A DNA stretch of 64,000 nt from Rossellomorea aquimaris (GCA_020524245.1 JAIVLN010000001.1:806001-870000); one strand, 5' to 3'; positions 26,694 through 35,530 are shown, numbered from the stretch's first letter. Notes: generated by a model from the sequence alone, not told the origin. Numbers and translations are program-made.

Positions 26694-27176
26694 TTGGAGG
26701 ACTTATTAACGAATTTTCCATTATGGTGTGCAATATTCTCCATACTGTTCGCTCAAGCGATCAAAATTCCGATCATGTATATTTCTACACGGAAACTGGA
26801 ATGGGGATTATTTTTCAGTACAGGCGGAATGCCAAGCTCTCACTCGAGTGGTGTTACATCGTTGACGACATCCATCGGCTTGGTCGAAGGCGTCGGATCC
26901 CCGCTTTTTGCGATTACAGCGGTTTTTAGCATGATTGTCATGTATGATGCGAAAGGGGTACGCTGGCAAGCTGGTGAGCAAGCGGTCGTGTTGAACCAGT
27001 TGGTCCGTGATTTCCAGCACTTGACGACAGAGATCAAGAATTGGCCGAAAAAGAACGAAGAAGAAAAGAGAAGAGAACTGAAAGAACTATTAGGACATCG
27101 TCCGAGCGAGGTGTTTTTTGGCGGCCTGCTTGGAATCGGTTTAAGCTTTGCGATATTTTACGGTTTTGTCCAATAG
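26694..27176 (+). CDS. yuiD: YuiD, divergent PAP2 family membrane protein
   Basis: The product has 160 residues and starts with TTG after AAAGGAAG. It carries FSTGGMPSSHSSGVTSLTTS and DAKGVRWQAGEQAVVLN, the core of the DUF212/divergent PAP2 family, with three or four membrane helices. The acid phosphatase-like histidine pattern SSHSS is kept. Substrate unknown. B. subtilis yuiD lies in the same place. Its TAG stop overlaps the AGGAGG site of the next gene. Confidence 0.9.
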   Translation: MEDLLTNFPLWCAIFSILFAQAIKIPIMYISTRKLEWGLFFSTGGMPSSHSSGVTSLTTSIGLVEGVGSPLFAITAVFSMIVMYDAKGVRWQAGEQAVVLNQLVRDFQHLTTEIKNWPKKNEEEKRRELKELLGHRPSEVFFGGLLGIGLSFAIFYGFVQ

Positions 27177-27188
27177 GAGGGGTTTCAA

Positions 27189-28019
27189 ATTCGAATCATA
27201 TCGATCTGTCCGAGTAATACCGAACTGGTGGCCTATCTAGGCTTGACCTCCTCCCTTGTCGGGGTGGATGATTTTTCGGACTGGCCGCAAGAGATTGAAG
27301 ATCTGCCAAGGTTAGGTCCAGATTTGAATATCGATATGGATCAATTGCAAGCGTTAGAACCTGACCTTGTATTAGCTTCTCTCAGTGTTCCTGGTATGGA
27401 AAAAAACATTGAACGTCTTGAAGAAAGAGGCATCCGTTACCATGTTTTCAACCCGAACTCTCTTGATGAAATAGCGGAGGATCTCTTGAAGCTTGGAAAA
27501 CTGACTGGCTATGAAGACCGAGTAGCAAAGATTGTTGCCCATTTTCGAAATGTAATTGAAGAGTATAAAGAGATTTCGAGGACTGTGGTCGAAAAACCTT
27601 CTCTATATTGGGAATGGTGGCCGAAGCCTGCATTTACACCAGGTGGCGGGAATTGGCTGACAGAGATCAGTGAGCTGGCAGGTGCACGGAATTGTTTTGC
27701 TGATGAAGACGTTGCAAGTGTCCAGACGGATTGGGAAACGATTCGGAAACGCGAGCCGGATAATATATGTCTCGTCTGGGTTGGTGTGAGAAAGCAGAAG
27801 GTCAATCCGAAGATTCTCGATAAACGACCGGATTGGGATCAAATGAAGGCGATGCAGAGGAACAATGTGCATGTGTTGGAGGAACCTTACTTTTGCAGAC
27901 CATCACCCCGATTGTTGATCGGATTGCAAAAGATCGCTGCGATTATCCATCCGGATCAATACCCGGCTTACGAGGATGAGGAAGATCCTCTTTTGAGAAT
28001 GAGCAAAGGACTGGCTTAA
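27189..28019 (+). CDS. BtuF-like cobalamin-binding protein with apparent ATT start
   Basis: The conserved N-terminus of BtuF-like proteins (RIISICPSNTELVAYLGLT) is encoded from 27192, but no ATG, GTG or TTG lies before it after the TAG at 27174. AGGAGGGG at 27175-27182 stands 6 bases before ATT at 27189, so ATT is the likely start, giving 276 residues. GTG 27228 would cut into the fold. Other motifs are GVDDFSDWP, LGPDLNIDMDQLQALEPDLV and TPGGGNWLTEISELAG. There is no signal peptide, so it would act in the cytosol, unlike BtuF. It follows yuiD by 12 bases in the same frame. Confidence 0.85.
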   Translation: MRIISICPSNTELVAYLGLTSSLVGVDDFSDWPQEIEDLPRLGPDLNIDMDQLQALEPDLVLASLSVPGMEKNIERLEERGIRYHVFNPNSLDEIAEDLLKLGKLTGYEDRVAKIVAHFRNVIEEYKEISRTVVEKPSLYWEWWPKPAFTPGGGNWLTEISELAGARNCFADEDVASVQTDWETIRKREPDNICLVWVGVRKQKVNPKILDKRPDWDQMKAMQRNNVHVLEEPYFCRPSPRLLIGLQKIAAIIHPDQYPAYEDEEDPLLRMSKGLA

Positions 28020-28040
28020 TAAAAAGCCAGTCCTTTTTTA
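28003..28040. terminator. Bidirectional terminator between the BtuF-like gene and yuiC
   Basis: AAAGGACTGGCTT pairs with AAGCCAGTCCTTT, followed by T run; it overlaps the last codons of the BtuF-like gene. Confidence 0.88.
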
Positions 28041-28049
28041 CCTATTCGA

Positions 28050-28748
28050 TTAAGTATCTTCCGGATTAAACATCTGTTCTCGGAACACCTGCATCGATTC
28101 CTGTTCATTGAGGTCGGTCAGCGTCTCTTCGGTCAGTTTTCCTTCACCACGATGGATGACATAGACCTCAAGGGTTTTCTTCCCCCATTTTTTATACACG
28201 TCCTCTACCGTCTCGTAATAGAGGTCGATTTTTTTCTGTTTGATGGCTGAGCCTGTGTCCGCTACAACACCGTAACCGTATCCAGGAATCCAAAGGATAC
28301 TTCCGATTGGAAAAACCCTCGTATCCGCAGCGATCGTTGAGTAGAGATCTCGCCGGACCTTAACACCGGATTTCGTAATTCCATAGGCAGGATGTTCTTT
28401 CGTCTTACCGGTCGATTCAACACCCGCCGTGTACCCGGTCGCAACGACTTTCACCTTCGGATATCGATTGGTATCTATGGTATCTTCTAACGTCTTTCCT
28501 TTTGCCATTGCGCTCGATGAGAGCTGAAGCGATTTGTTTTTGACGCTTAACAGCTGTTTCATCATGAAGCTGCTTGTCTTTTTCACATGCTCAAAAGCTT
28601 TGGTGTTGATTGTGAATTCCTTCGAATTTGCGAAACTCACAAGTCCCGAAGCTTCGACTCCTGAAACTTTCCCTATAGTCGTGAATAATGCAATTACAAA
28701 TAAACAAGTCATAAGAGAGCGTTTCAGAATGGTTTTGGTAAACTGCAT
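28050..28748 (-). CDS. yuiC: YuiC-type 3D-domain protein
   Basis: The ATG at 28748 follows GAGGAG and gives 232 residues with a signal or anchor helix ([21 protein letters not shown]). The 3D domain named for three aspartates is at the C-terminus: [57 protein letters not shown]. This is a stationary-phase or sporulation-linked muralytic fold like MltA/YabE. Repeats at 28862-29020 separate it from yuiB. Confidence 0.92.
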   Translation of the reverse strand: MQFTKTILKRSLMTCLFVIALFTTIGKVSGVEASGLVSFANSKEFTINTKAFEHVKKTSSFMMKQLLSVKNKSLQLSSSAMAKGKTLEDTIDTNRYPKVKVVATGYTAGVESTGKTKEHPAYGITKSGVKVRRDLYSTIAADTRVFPIGSILWIPGYGYGVVADTGSAIKQKKIDLYYETVEDVYKKWGKKTLEVYVIHRGEGKLTEETLTDLNEQESMQVFREQMFNPEDT

Positions 28749-28861
28749 CTTTTCACTCCTCTCACGCCTAATCCTTTCCAAAAACAGAAGAAAGTATTCA
28801 TGCAGCCCGTCCAAAAACTAAAAATACTGACTGTTTGAATATTCTTCCATAATGGTGATGT

Positions 28862-29020
28862 CAGTGCCAGGTACCCGTTCAAAACCCTCTTGTATCAACC
28901 CTTTTAAAACAGTGCCAGGTACTCTTCAGAAATCCTTATGTATCAACACTTCTTAGATGGTACCTGGTACTGTTTAGAACGCCAGCAAGCACATGGGTTC
29001 TCTGAGCGTACCTGGTACTG
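28862..29020. repeat. Four GTGCCAGGTAC elements, 48-bp spacing, two direct and two inverted
   Basis: CAGTGCCAGGTAC lies at 28862 and 28910. The reverse-oriented GTACCTGGTACTG lies at 28960 and 29008. Each pair is spaced by exactly 48 bp, and TGTATCAAC recurs at about 28891 and 28940. The 414-base gap 28749-29162 has no gene that I can support. Confidence 0.85.
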
Positions 29021-29099
29021 ACCAGTTCGGATTGGCATTGATTTACAGTCGACACAGCCGACAGTTATGGTTTGTTCCCGTTGTATATAAAAGTAAACA

Positions 29100-29136
29100 T
29101 AAAAAAGACTGTCGAATGGTTTCGACAGTCTTCTTA
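29100..29136 (-). terminator. Terminator after yuiB
   Basis: AAGACTGTCGAA pairs with TTCGACAGTCTT; T6 on the minus strand. Confidence 0.92.
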
Positions 29137-29162
29137 AAGCTCGTATGATATACGTTTTTCAA

Positions 29163-29495
29163 TTAGAACATCTGGTATCCTCGGACTCTGAGCATCTTGA
29201 TCGTTATGCCCGATAAAATCGCTCCGAGTAAGCCGAATAAAAGAATTAGAATATCAGAAAAGTGCAATAGAATTATTTTATTTATCAATTCTTGGAAGGT
29301 TGTTCCTGGTGCTGCAAAGTAATCAAAAAACGGAACATCGTCAATGATCATGATTACAACAACGGGATAAAGAACAGCCATAACCCAAGTCATTCTTAAC
29401 AACATGTTCAAAAGAAAGCCTATTCCAAAGAACAAAACCATGAACAACAGCATGGAGATGATCAAAGTCGGAATGGTTAACGGCATACTGGTCAC
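29163..29495 (-). CDS. yuiB: YuiB family membrane protein
   Basis: The product has 110 residues with three membrane spans and a short loop VPFFDYFAAPGTTFQELI. The opening MPLTIPTLIISMLLFMVLFF and loop match the YuiB family by memory and by position between yuiC and yuiA. Function unknown. The ATG follows AAGGGGTG. Confidence 0.85.
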   Translation of the reverse strand: MTSMPLTIPTLIISMLLFMVLFFGIGFLLNMLLRMTWVMAVLYPVVVIMIIDDVPFFDYFAAPGTTFQELINKIILLHFSDILILLFGLLGAILSGITIKMLRVRGYQMF

Positions 29496-29603
29496 CCCTT
29501 TATATCCATTGACTAGTTTACTGCATTTTCAGTTACATAGTCAATGCTAGCGAAAGGGGATCCAGTGCGTTATTCTTAGTTGTTCATAAACCTGTCATAA
29601 GTT

Positions 29604-29741
29604 TCAGATATGCTTCCGGCCACTGCCACCACAATGATCACATGTTTCAGATCCGCCAAGTAACAGCTGGAAATAACCTACTCCTTTACAATACTGACAA
29701 GTTACGGTTTGAGGACTGCGATGCTTTTGCTCTTTGTTCAT
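29604..29741 (-). CDS. yuiA: YuiA-type small zinc-finger-like protein
   Basis: The ATG at 29741 follows AGAGGTG and gives 45 residues: two CxxC pairs in TCQYCKGVGYFQLLLGGS and TCDHCGGSGRKHI. This CxxCxGxG pattern is the DnaJ-type zinc-binding unit reduced to one copy. B. subtilis YuiA lies in the same place. A CodY-like box and a cre-like site lie upstream. Confidence 0.85.
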   Translation of the reverse strand: MNKEQKHRSPQTVTCQYCKGVGYFQLLLGGSETCDHCGGSGRKHI

Positions 29742-29761
29742 GATAGACACCTCTTTATTTA

Positions 29762-29776
29762 AATTTTCTGATAATA
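29762..29776. promoter_or_regulatory. CodY-box-like sequence upstream of yuiA
   Basis: AATTTTCTGATAATA agrees with AATTTTCWGAAAATT at 13 of 15 places and overlaps a possible -10 (TATATT on the minus strand). The palindrome AACTCTAGAGTT lies just upstream. Confidence 0.4.
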
Positions 29777-29827
29777 TACCAACTCTAGAGTTTTTTGAAA
29801 AATCTGATATTAGTCCATATTGGTTCA

Positions 29828-29841
29828 TGTAAACGTATACA
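29828..29841. promoter_or_regulatory. cre-like site upstream of yuiA
   Basis: TGTAAACGTATACA fits the cre consensus at all fixed positions. It lies 87-100 bases before yuiA and 41 bases after the Nudix gene stop. Confidence 0.5.
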
Positions 29842-29881
29842 AGAGCTTTTTTCTTCCGTAATGTTGCGTTTTCAAACGTTT

Positions 29882-30367
29882 TTAACGGATATTGAAAATC
29901 TTATAATTCGTGTACCCAAACTGCGTTCCAGGGTTCAAATCGTGTGTCGAAAAGCCGTTTTTGGAGGGGTCTTGACCAAGAAAAAAGTGAATCATAAGTG
30001 AAGATGATGGGTCGTTTAATAATTTTGTCTTAGAAAAAAATCCGACCTCCGATATTTCGCTCTGCTGTGCCTTCAATTCGCCACCAATCGCATCCATTGA
30101 AAAGATGACCATGTTATCACTGATTGCTTCATTTATGACGCCAGAACGGATTCCGATTACACCAGTGATTTCCGCAATAATGCCAGTCTCTTCCCGTACT
30201 TCACGCTTTACCGCTTCATCAATCGTTTCCCCTTCATCGACAAAGCCAGCAGGAAAGGACCACTTGCCTTTGAGTCCACCGTATTTCTTTTTCACGACAA
30301 GCCATTGATTGTCATGTTCAATGATTCCTGCAACGGAAAGCCAAACTTTTTCACGTTTTCTGCTCAT
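29882..30367 (-). CDS. Nudix hydrolase
   Basis: The product has 161 residues. The Nudix box reads GFVDEGETIDEAVKREVREE followed by TGI, which has all catalytic glutamates. The upstream strand KGKWSFPAGF is typical. Members cleave nucleoside diphosphates linked to another moiety; the substrate here is unknown. It precedes the yuiA unit on the same strand. Its ATG follows GGGAGGAACC. Confidence 0.93.
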   Translation of the reverse strand: MSRKREKVWLSVAGIIEHDNQWLVVKKKYGGLKGKWSFPAGFVDEGETIDEAVKREVREETGIIAEITGVIGIRSGVINEAISDNMVIFSMDAIGGELKAQQSEISEVGFFSKTKLLNDPSSSLMIHFFLGQDPSKNGFSTHDLNPGTQFGYTNYKIFNIR

Positions 30368-30405
30368 TTTGGTTCCTCCCTACCTACAAACAGTCTCTAA
30401 TATGA

Positions 30406-30525
30406 AAATATAGACCAAATTCAGGATTTATAGCTCAAATTTAGAAATTATAGCTCAGAATTGGAAAATATAGCCCAAAATCCGGAATTATAGCCCAGAT
30501 TCAGAAATTATAGCCCAAACGGTCT
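30406..30525. repeat. Six 20-bp imperfect direct repeats
   Basis: The unit is close to AATTATAGCCCAAATTCAGA and recurs every 20 bp six times with point changes. It lies between the yumB terminator and the Nudix gene promoter region. Two helical turns per unit would place all copies on one face of the DNA. Confidence 0.88.
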
Positions 30526-30537
30526 TTTTCAGTTATG

Positions 30538-30580
30538 TAAAAAAGAGCAAAGCCGTTGTTCACGACTTCACTCTTTATTG
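30538..30580 (-). terminator. Terminator after yumB
   Basis: On the minus strand AAAGAGTGAAGTCG pairs over 14 bp, with G-U pairs, with CGGCTTTGCTCTTT and T6 follows. Confidence 0.82.
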
Positions 30581-30593
30581 TATCAAAATTCAA

Positions 30594-31793
30594 TTAGAAT
30601 AATTTAAGCTTACCTTTTTTGATGACGAGTGGAATTCCACCTAGTAGATAGAGGTAACGGTTGTCGATGATCTTCTTCATCGCTGCTGCAGTAGCTCCAT
30701 AAAGCTTTCTGTTACCAACTTTACCGATTGCTTCACCTTTTCCAAGAGAAGCCACTGTACCTTTGATGTCTGGTACGAATGTTTCCATCTTGCCACCGTT
30801 GATCAATGCTTTCAAGTTGCGAGCAACCGTAAATGCTTGTTGGATCGCGATTTGAGCAGTCGGTGGGTATGGACGGTTGATTTCTTCGTTGATGATCAAT
30901 GCACAGTCTCCAACGATAAAGACGTGATCTTTACCAGGAGCGCGAAGGTCACCTTCAACCTTGATACGTCCACGCATTGTTTCGAATCCAGAGTTTTCAA
31001 CGATAGAGTTACCGCGGATACCTGTTGTCCAAACGATTGTATCTGCTTTGATTTCTTCCTCTTCAAGGATGACACTGTCTTCCGTTACTTCCTTGATCGG
31101 TGTACCAAGCATGAACTCGACACCTTTACTTTCAAGAAGGTTTACAGCATACTCAACTAGTTCTTCGTCAAATCCAGGAAGTACTGTTGGAGCTGCTTCA
31201 GCACAGATTAAACGAACTCTTTCACGAGGTACGTCAAACTCAGCACAGAGCTCAGGAATACGATCTGCCATCTCACCGATAAACTCGATACCTGTGAATC
31301 CAGCACCTGCTACAACAATGTTCAACATACCTTCAGAAGGGTTCTCTTCATTATTGTAACTTGCGAATAAGTACTCAATATGTTCTTTGATTTTACGTAC
31401 AGTATCTATACTACGGATATTGAATGCGTAGTCTTTAACACCTGGAATTCCAAATGTTTCAGATTCGAAACCAAGTCCAATGACGAGGTAATCGTATGTT
31501 AGTTCACCATTTTCTAATTTGACAGTCTTGTTTGCATCATCGATGGAAACGACTGTGTCTTGTACGAAGTTGATGCGGTTCGTGTCAATGACATCATTGA
31601 TCGCCATGCGTGTACGATCGTGGTGCAACGTACCTGCAGCTGGCTCGTGAAGCCAAGTTGTTTGGTAGTGATAATTGTGCTTGTTGACGAGCGTGATTTC
31701 CGCTTCGTTCATTCCTAGTTCTTTTGTGAGACGAGTTGCTGTCATAATCCCGCCGTATCCGGCACCGAGAATGACGATCTTTGGTCTACTCAT
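30594..31793 (-). CDS. yumB: YumB, NDH-2-like NAD(P)/FAD-dependent oxidoreductase
   Basis: The ATG at 31793 gives 399 residues; the upstream ATG lies too close to the GGTGG site. The FAD Rossmann loop is [18 protein letters not shown] at the N-terminus and the second nucleotide loop is [20 protein letters not shown] (about 160). The FAD end-motif is [12 protein letters not shown]. This is the type II NADH dehydrogenase layout, with a hydrophobic C-terminal patch ([12 protein letters not shown]) that may touch the membrane. It is divergent from yumC as in B. subtilis. Confidence 0.92.
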   Translation of the reverse strand: MSRPKIVILGAGYGGIMTATRLTKELGMNEAEITLVNKHNYHYQTTWLHEPAAGTLHHDRTRMAINDVIDTNRINFVQDTVVSIDDANKTVKLENGELTYDYLVIGLGFESETFGIPGVKDYAFNIRSIDTVRKIKEHIEYLFASYNNEENPSEGMLNIVVAGAGFTGIEFIGEMADRIPELCAEFDVPRERVRLICAEAAPTVLPGFDEELVEYAVNLLESKGVEFMLGTPIKEVTEDSVILEEEEIKADTIVWTTGIRGNSIVENSGFETMRGRIKVEGDLRAPGKDHVFIVGDCALIINEEINRPYPPTAQIAIQQAFTVARNLKALINGGKMETFVPDIKGTVASLGKGEAIGKVGNRKLYGATAAAMKKIIDNRYLYLLGGIPLVIKKGKLKLF

Positions 31794-32076
31794 ATCTCTC
31801 ATCCACCCTTTTCTTTTTTATATAACGTTGGACAAATGCGTGCAGCATCTAAAATAAACCATAAAGTTTGTTACGTATTTCACGTACTTTAGCGCAAAAT
31901 GTCATAAAATCTCCGTAATTGTCCCATTGTAAAGTTTAGTGCTTTTATTCATTTTTTTCAACCCATAGCGAGCAACTTTTTTGTCGACCATCCTATTACA
32001 CAGTTTTTCCCTTTTCTTCATCCTTTATTAAGCTTATAATGATTACAACAACAGATAACTGGGGGTGTAGAATGAT

Positions 32077-33069
32077 ATGACCGAGCAACATGATGTCTAT
32101 GATGTAACGATCATAGGTGGAGGGCCGACAGGGTTATTCACCGCATTTTACGGAGGCATGAGACAGCTGAAGGTAAAGATCATCGAGAGTATGCCTCAGT
32201 TAGGAGGACAATTAGCGGCGCTTTATCCTGAGAAATACATATATGATGTAGCAGGATTTCCGAAAGTACTCGCACAAGATCTCGTTGACAATTTGAAAGA
32301 GCAGGCTTTTCAGTTCAACCCATCGGTCGCTCTAGAGCAATCTGTACAAAAAGTGGAGCGAATGGACGATAAGACGTTCAAGCTTACAACCGATAAAGAA
32401 ACCCATTATTCTAAAACGGTAATTATTACCGCTGGTGTCGGAGCATTCCAGCCGAGACGTCTCGAACACGAAAATGCGAAAGAATTTGAAGGAAAGAACC
32501 TTCACTATTTCGTAGAAGACCTGAGTGCTTTTGCAGGTCAAAAGGTCGTTGTCTGTGGAGGCGGAGATTCCGCTGTCGACTGGGCAAACATGTTGGAGCC
32601 ACTCGCGAAGGAAGTCACATTGACACACCGTCGTGATAAGTTCCGTGCACACGAACACAGCGTAGAGCAATTGATGAACTCTAAGGTCTCCATCAAGACA
32701 CCTTTCCAAGTGAAGGAAATCATTGGAGATGAAAATGGTGTGAAGAAGGTCGTCTTACAGGAGTCCAAAGGGGAGAAAGAAGAAGTCATTGAATGTGACT
32801 CCTTAATCGTCAACTACGGCTTCATTTCATCTCTTGGCCCGATAAAAGAATGGGGTCTGGACATCCAGAAGAACTCCATTGTCGTCAACTCACGTATGGA
32901 AACAAACATCCCGGGCATTTATGCAGCTGGAGACGTTTGTACATATGAAGGGAAAGTGAAATTGATTGCGACTGGATTTGGTGAAGCACCAACGGCGATC
33001 AATAATGCGAAAGCATACATCGACCCGAAAGCAAAAGTACAACCAATGCATAGTACAAGCTTGTTTTAA
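32077..33069 (+). CDS. yumC: YumC, thioredoxin-reductase-like ferredoxin-NADP reductase
   Basis: The product has 330 residues with GGGGGTG as binding site. FAD and NADPH Rossmann loops are [19 protein letters not shown] and [17 protein letters not shown]. It lacks the CxxC of thioredoxin reductase and ends with [20 protein letters not shown], the plan of the Bacillus-type FNR (YumC), which reduces ferredoxin or flavodoxin with NADPH. It may supply electrons for Fe-S and desaturation reactions. Confidence 0.95.
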   Translation: MTEQHDVYDVTIIGGGPTGLFTAFYGGMRQLKVKIIESMPQLGGQLAALYPEKYIYDVAGFPKVLAQDLVDNLKEQAFQFNPSVALEQSVQKVERMDDKTFKLTTDKETHYSKTVIITAGVGAFQPRRLEHENAKEFEGKNLHYFVEDLSAFAGQKVVVCGGGDSAVDWANMLEPLAKEVTLTHRRDKFRAHEHSVEQLMNSKVSIKTPFQVKEIIGDENGVKKVVLQESKGEKEEVIECDSLIVNYGFISSLGPIKEWGLDIQKNSIVVNSRMETNIPGIYAAGDVCTYEGKVKLIATGFGEAPTAINNAKAYIDPKAKVQPMHSTSLF

Positions 33070-33084
33070 AATGGATGAATTAAG

Positions 33085-33115
33085 AAGGTTCCGAACATGG
33101 TCGGAACCTTTTTTC
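33085..33115 (+). terminator. Terminator after yumC
   Basis: AAGGTTCCGA pairs with TCGGAACCTT and is followed by T6. Confidence 0.93.
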
Positions 33116-33145
33116 TTACCCCGTTATACCAGTTAGAGCCTCTTA

Positions 33146-33301
33146 CGCACCCCGAGTCTGCAAAAATCCTAAGATCGCACCCCGCAAGACCCTCTTTCGC
33201 ACCCCGATTATGCGAAAACCCAGAGATCGCACCCCGCAAGACCCTCTTTCGCACCCCGATTATGCGAAAACCCAGAGATCTCACCCTGTAAGAGGTTTTT
33301 T
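33146..33301. repeat. Family B intergenic repeat, three 52-bp units
   Basis: CGCACCCCGA occurs at 33146, 33198 and 33250. Units two and three are almost identical. Each unit has a second CGCACCCCGCAAG copy near its middle. It lies between the yumC terminator and a 39-codon ORF on the other strand. A diverged single copy is seen near 37071. Confidence 0.88.
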
Positions 33302-33348
33302 CAGCAATAAAAAACCTCCATTCCACCAGAGAATGAAGGCTTCTGCTT

Positions 33349-33468
33349 TTACAAATTGTAGTACAACAAAAAGGCGAGTAATCCGATAAAAGGAATGGCT
33401 AAAATGAGGCCGTATACGAGGTAGTTGGCGTTCATGATCTTACGGTCGCGGGCAGACTTGTCGTCCAT
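33349..33468 (-). CDS. Small membrane protein, 39 residues
   Basis: This short frame reads a polar start (MDDKSARDRKIMNANYLVYG) and then one membrane helix (LILAIPFIGLLAFLLYYNL). AAAGGAG stands 11 bases before the ATG. I cannot name a family with certainty; a small ORF sits near yumC/yutM in B. subtilis also. It may be a single-span regulator, which is a guess. Confidence 0.65.
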   Translation of the reverse strand: MDDKSARDRKIMNANYLVYGLILAIPFIGLLAFLLYYNL

Positions 33469-33522
33469 AGTGCAGTCATCTCCTTTTTACAGTTAGTATG
33501 ACCAATTCCCGCGAAAATAAAT

Positions 33523-33558
33523 AAAGAGTTGAACCCATCTTGCAAGGTCAACTCTTTG
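33523..33558 (-). terminator. Terminator after yutM
   Basis: AAAGAGTTGA pairs with TCAACTCTTT and on the minus strand is followed by ATTTATTTT. Confidence 0.75.
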
Positions 33559-33567
33559 TGTTCAGTA

Positions 33568-33921
33568 TTAGCACTCTTCAGGCGTACCAGCGTTCGTCGC
33601 TGTCTTGAATGATGAGCCGCAACCGCATGATGCGATGGCGTTCGGATTGTCGATTGTGAAGCCTCCGCCCATCATGTTCTCTTTATAATCGATCGTGACA
33701 CCCTGTAGGATTTTCACACTGTCTGGGTCAACGATAACACCAATTCCGTGCTGGTCGTAACTTGTATCGTTCTCTTTTACTTCTGTATCAAAGCCCATGC
33801 CATATGAAAGACCGCTGCAGCCTCCACCTTGAACTCCAACTCGAAGATAAAGATTCTCTTCTTCTTCAGCAGCCATCATTTGCTTGATTTGATTTGCAGC
33901 AGATTCTGTGATTGTGATCAA
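33568..33921 (-). CDS. yutM: YutM, A-type (IscA/HesB) Fe-S carrier
   Basis: The TTG at 33921 is chosen: AAAGGAG stands 8 bases upstream, and the protein then begins with the family start ITITESAANQIKQMM (117 residues). The three cysteines of A-type carriers are seen, one in GGGCSGLSYGMGF and two in ASCGCGSSF. It delivers or stores Fe-S clusters. SufBUS and the NifU-type YutI are in the same window. Confidence 0.94.
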   Translation of the reverse strand: MITITESAANQIKQMMAAEEEENLYLRVGVQGGGCSGLSYGMGFDTEVKENDTSYDQHGIGVIVDPDSVKILQGVTIDYKENMMGGGFTIDNPNAIASCGCGSSFKTATNAGTPEEC

Positions 33922-34001
33922 TGGAATCACTCCTTTCATACCTCTATATATAGTATACAGGGGTATAGATTGAACCTCAACCTTCATGGACTGTCTTATC
34001 G

Positions 34002-34181
34002 TTACATATCCTCTTTCAGGCGAAGCAGATCGTTATGACGGCGATCGATTTCCTGACTATAATAGAGGACCTTCGGGTGATTCAGCCCTAGCACACGTGC
34101 TGTCCGAATCATTTCAGCTCTCAGGCATTCGATTTGTTCGTTATATTTTTCAAACAGGGTCTTTTTGGATGTCTTGATCAT
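34002..34181 (-). CDS. Spo0E-like aspartyl-phosphate phosphatase
   Basis: The ATG at 34181 gives 59 residues with AGGAG upstream. The pattern IECLRAEMIRTARVLGLNHP followed by KVLYYSQEIDRRHNDLL is the Spo0E family fold, with the signature SQExD. Members remove phosphate from Spo0A and delay sporulation. It sits between yutM and dapF and is probably a separate regulatory gene. Confidence 0.85.
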   Translation of the reverse strand: MIKTSKKTLFEKYNEQIECLRAEMIRTARVLGLNHPKVLYYSQEIDRRHNDLLRLKEDM

Positions 34182-34234
34182 GCGACTCACCACTCCTATA
34201 ATACACCCCATTTCAAAAACGAAGTGCTTTCTCG

Positions 34235-35134
34235 TTATATCGTAAAGTTTCCCTGATTTTTCAAGTCTTTACCTTTATAATAGTAGGTCCCATCACAAAT
34301 GGTGACGACTGGACCAGTCATGAGCACCTCACCGTCCGACGACCAAGTGATGTGTAGATCTCCACCTGATAGGTGAACGACCATTTCTTCTCCACGCGCT
34401 GCTTTGCCTGTCAATACAGCTGCAACTACCGCTGCGCATGCACCTGTTCCACAGGCTTGCGTTACACCAGAACCGCGTTCCCAGACTCGAAAATGCATTT
34501 CCTTGTTATTTACCACTTCGACGAATTCGACATTAACACCTTCTGGAAAATTTTCGTGTTTTTCCAAAATAGGACCCATAGTCGTAACAGGTGCTTTTTC
34601 AATATCATCAATAAAAAAGACGGCATGTGGATTTCCCATCGATACACCAGTCATGTTAAAGGTCTGACCTTCGACTTCTACTGTTTCTTCTAAAACTTCG
34701 TCATCAGGATGACCTTTTCCGACCATAGGAAGATCCGATCGTTTTAATCGTGGTTCACCCATATTGATCGTCACTTGTGTAACTTCACCATCTACCGGGT
34801 GAACTTGAGCCTGTACAACACCACCCAAGGTTTCAATTGTAAAATGCTCCTGGTTCACGATGTCATTTTCATAAACGTATTTGGCTACACACCTTAAACC
34901 ATTCCCGCAATTTTTCGCTTCGGAACCATCATTATTAAAAATCCTCATTAAGACATGTGCCTTTTCCGACTTTCCGATCAGGATAAGGCCATCAGACCCA
35001 ATTCCGGTATGTTGATTCGAAACTGCGATCGCAAGTGAAGACAGCTCTTCTTCCGGTAGGTTTTCTTTAAATGTATCCACATAAATGTAGTTGTTGCCTA
35101 ATCCATGCATTTTCGTAAAATTGAATTGGTTCAT
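34235..35134 (-). CDS. dapF: Diaminopimelate epimerase
   Basis: The ATG at 35134 follows GGAGGAG and gives 299 residues. The two catalytic cysteines are in [10 protein letters not shown] and [11 protein letters not shown]. The opening [15 protein letters not shown] is typical. The enzyme converts LL- to meso-diaminopimelate for lysine and peptidoglycan. A zinc-ribbon-like gene ends 15 bases upstream and is probably co-transcribed. It corresponds to B. subtilis yutL. Confidence 0.97.
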   Translation of the reverse strand: MNQFNFTKMHGLGNNYIYVDTFKENLPEEELSSLAIAVSNQHTGIGSDGLILIGKSEKAHVLMRIFNNDGSEAKNCGNGLRCVAKYVYENDIVNQEHFTIETLGGVVQAQVHPVDGEVTQVTINMGEPRLKRSDLPMVGKGHPDDEVLEETVEVEGQTFNMTGVSMGNPHAVFFIDDIEKAPVTTMGPILEKHENFPEGVNVEFVEVVNNKEMHFRVWERGSGVTQACGTGACAAVVAAVLTGKAARGEEMVVHLSGGDLHITWSSDGEVLMTGPVVTICDGTYYYKGKDLKNQGNFTI

Positions 35135-35149
35135 ACGGTGCTCCTCCAA

Positions 35150-35380
35150 TTAGCGCAATTGTTCTGTCGTCCAAAAATAATCATCGTCCGCTTTCAAGAT
35201 CGTCATTTTCGAGTTGCAGCATGGCATGATCAAATATGTTCGGAAGCCTTCCATCGCATGTTGGAGATCTTCTTCCTTCATGTTCGTCAATATGTTTTCC
35301 TTACTGCAATATGGACATGTTTGTATATAAATATCTTTCATCATCCGCTCATACGGCCATGTATTTCGGAAAGAAGACAT
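35150..35380 (-). CDS. Small zinc-ribbon-like hypothetical protein
   Basis: The product has 76 residues with CPYCSKENILTN and a second pair in MPCCNSKMTILKAD, so a four-cysteine metal site is possible. The ATG follows GGGGGAAAATGGC. I do not know a family name. The short gap to dapF suggests one transcript. Confidence 0.7.
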   Translation of the reverse strand: MSSFRNTWPYERMMKDIYIQTCPYCSKENILTNMKEEDLQHAMEGFRTYLIMPCCNSKMTILKADDDYFWTTEQLR

Positions 35381-35476
35381 GCCATTTTCCCCCTGCTCTT
35401 TGTCTGTTATTTGTATAGTATAATCAGCTTTACGATTTCTGACAATGAATTCGGACAGCCTGTAATAAAAACGTCA

Positions 35477-35514
35477 CTAAAAAAACTCCCCGTTCAGAAC
35501 GGGGAGTTTTTACA
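35477..35514 (-). terminator. Terminator after yutK
   Basis: AAAACTCCCCGTTC pairs with GAACGGGGAGTTTT; T6 on the minus strand. Confidence 0.94.
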
Positions 35515-35530
35515 TTATCAAGCTCAATTA

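Noticed and set aside
27174-27189. TAG read-through from yuiD into the BtuF-like gene
   Set aside because: A strong ribosome binding site overlaps the stop, so initiation at ATT is simpler. No known read-through signal follows.
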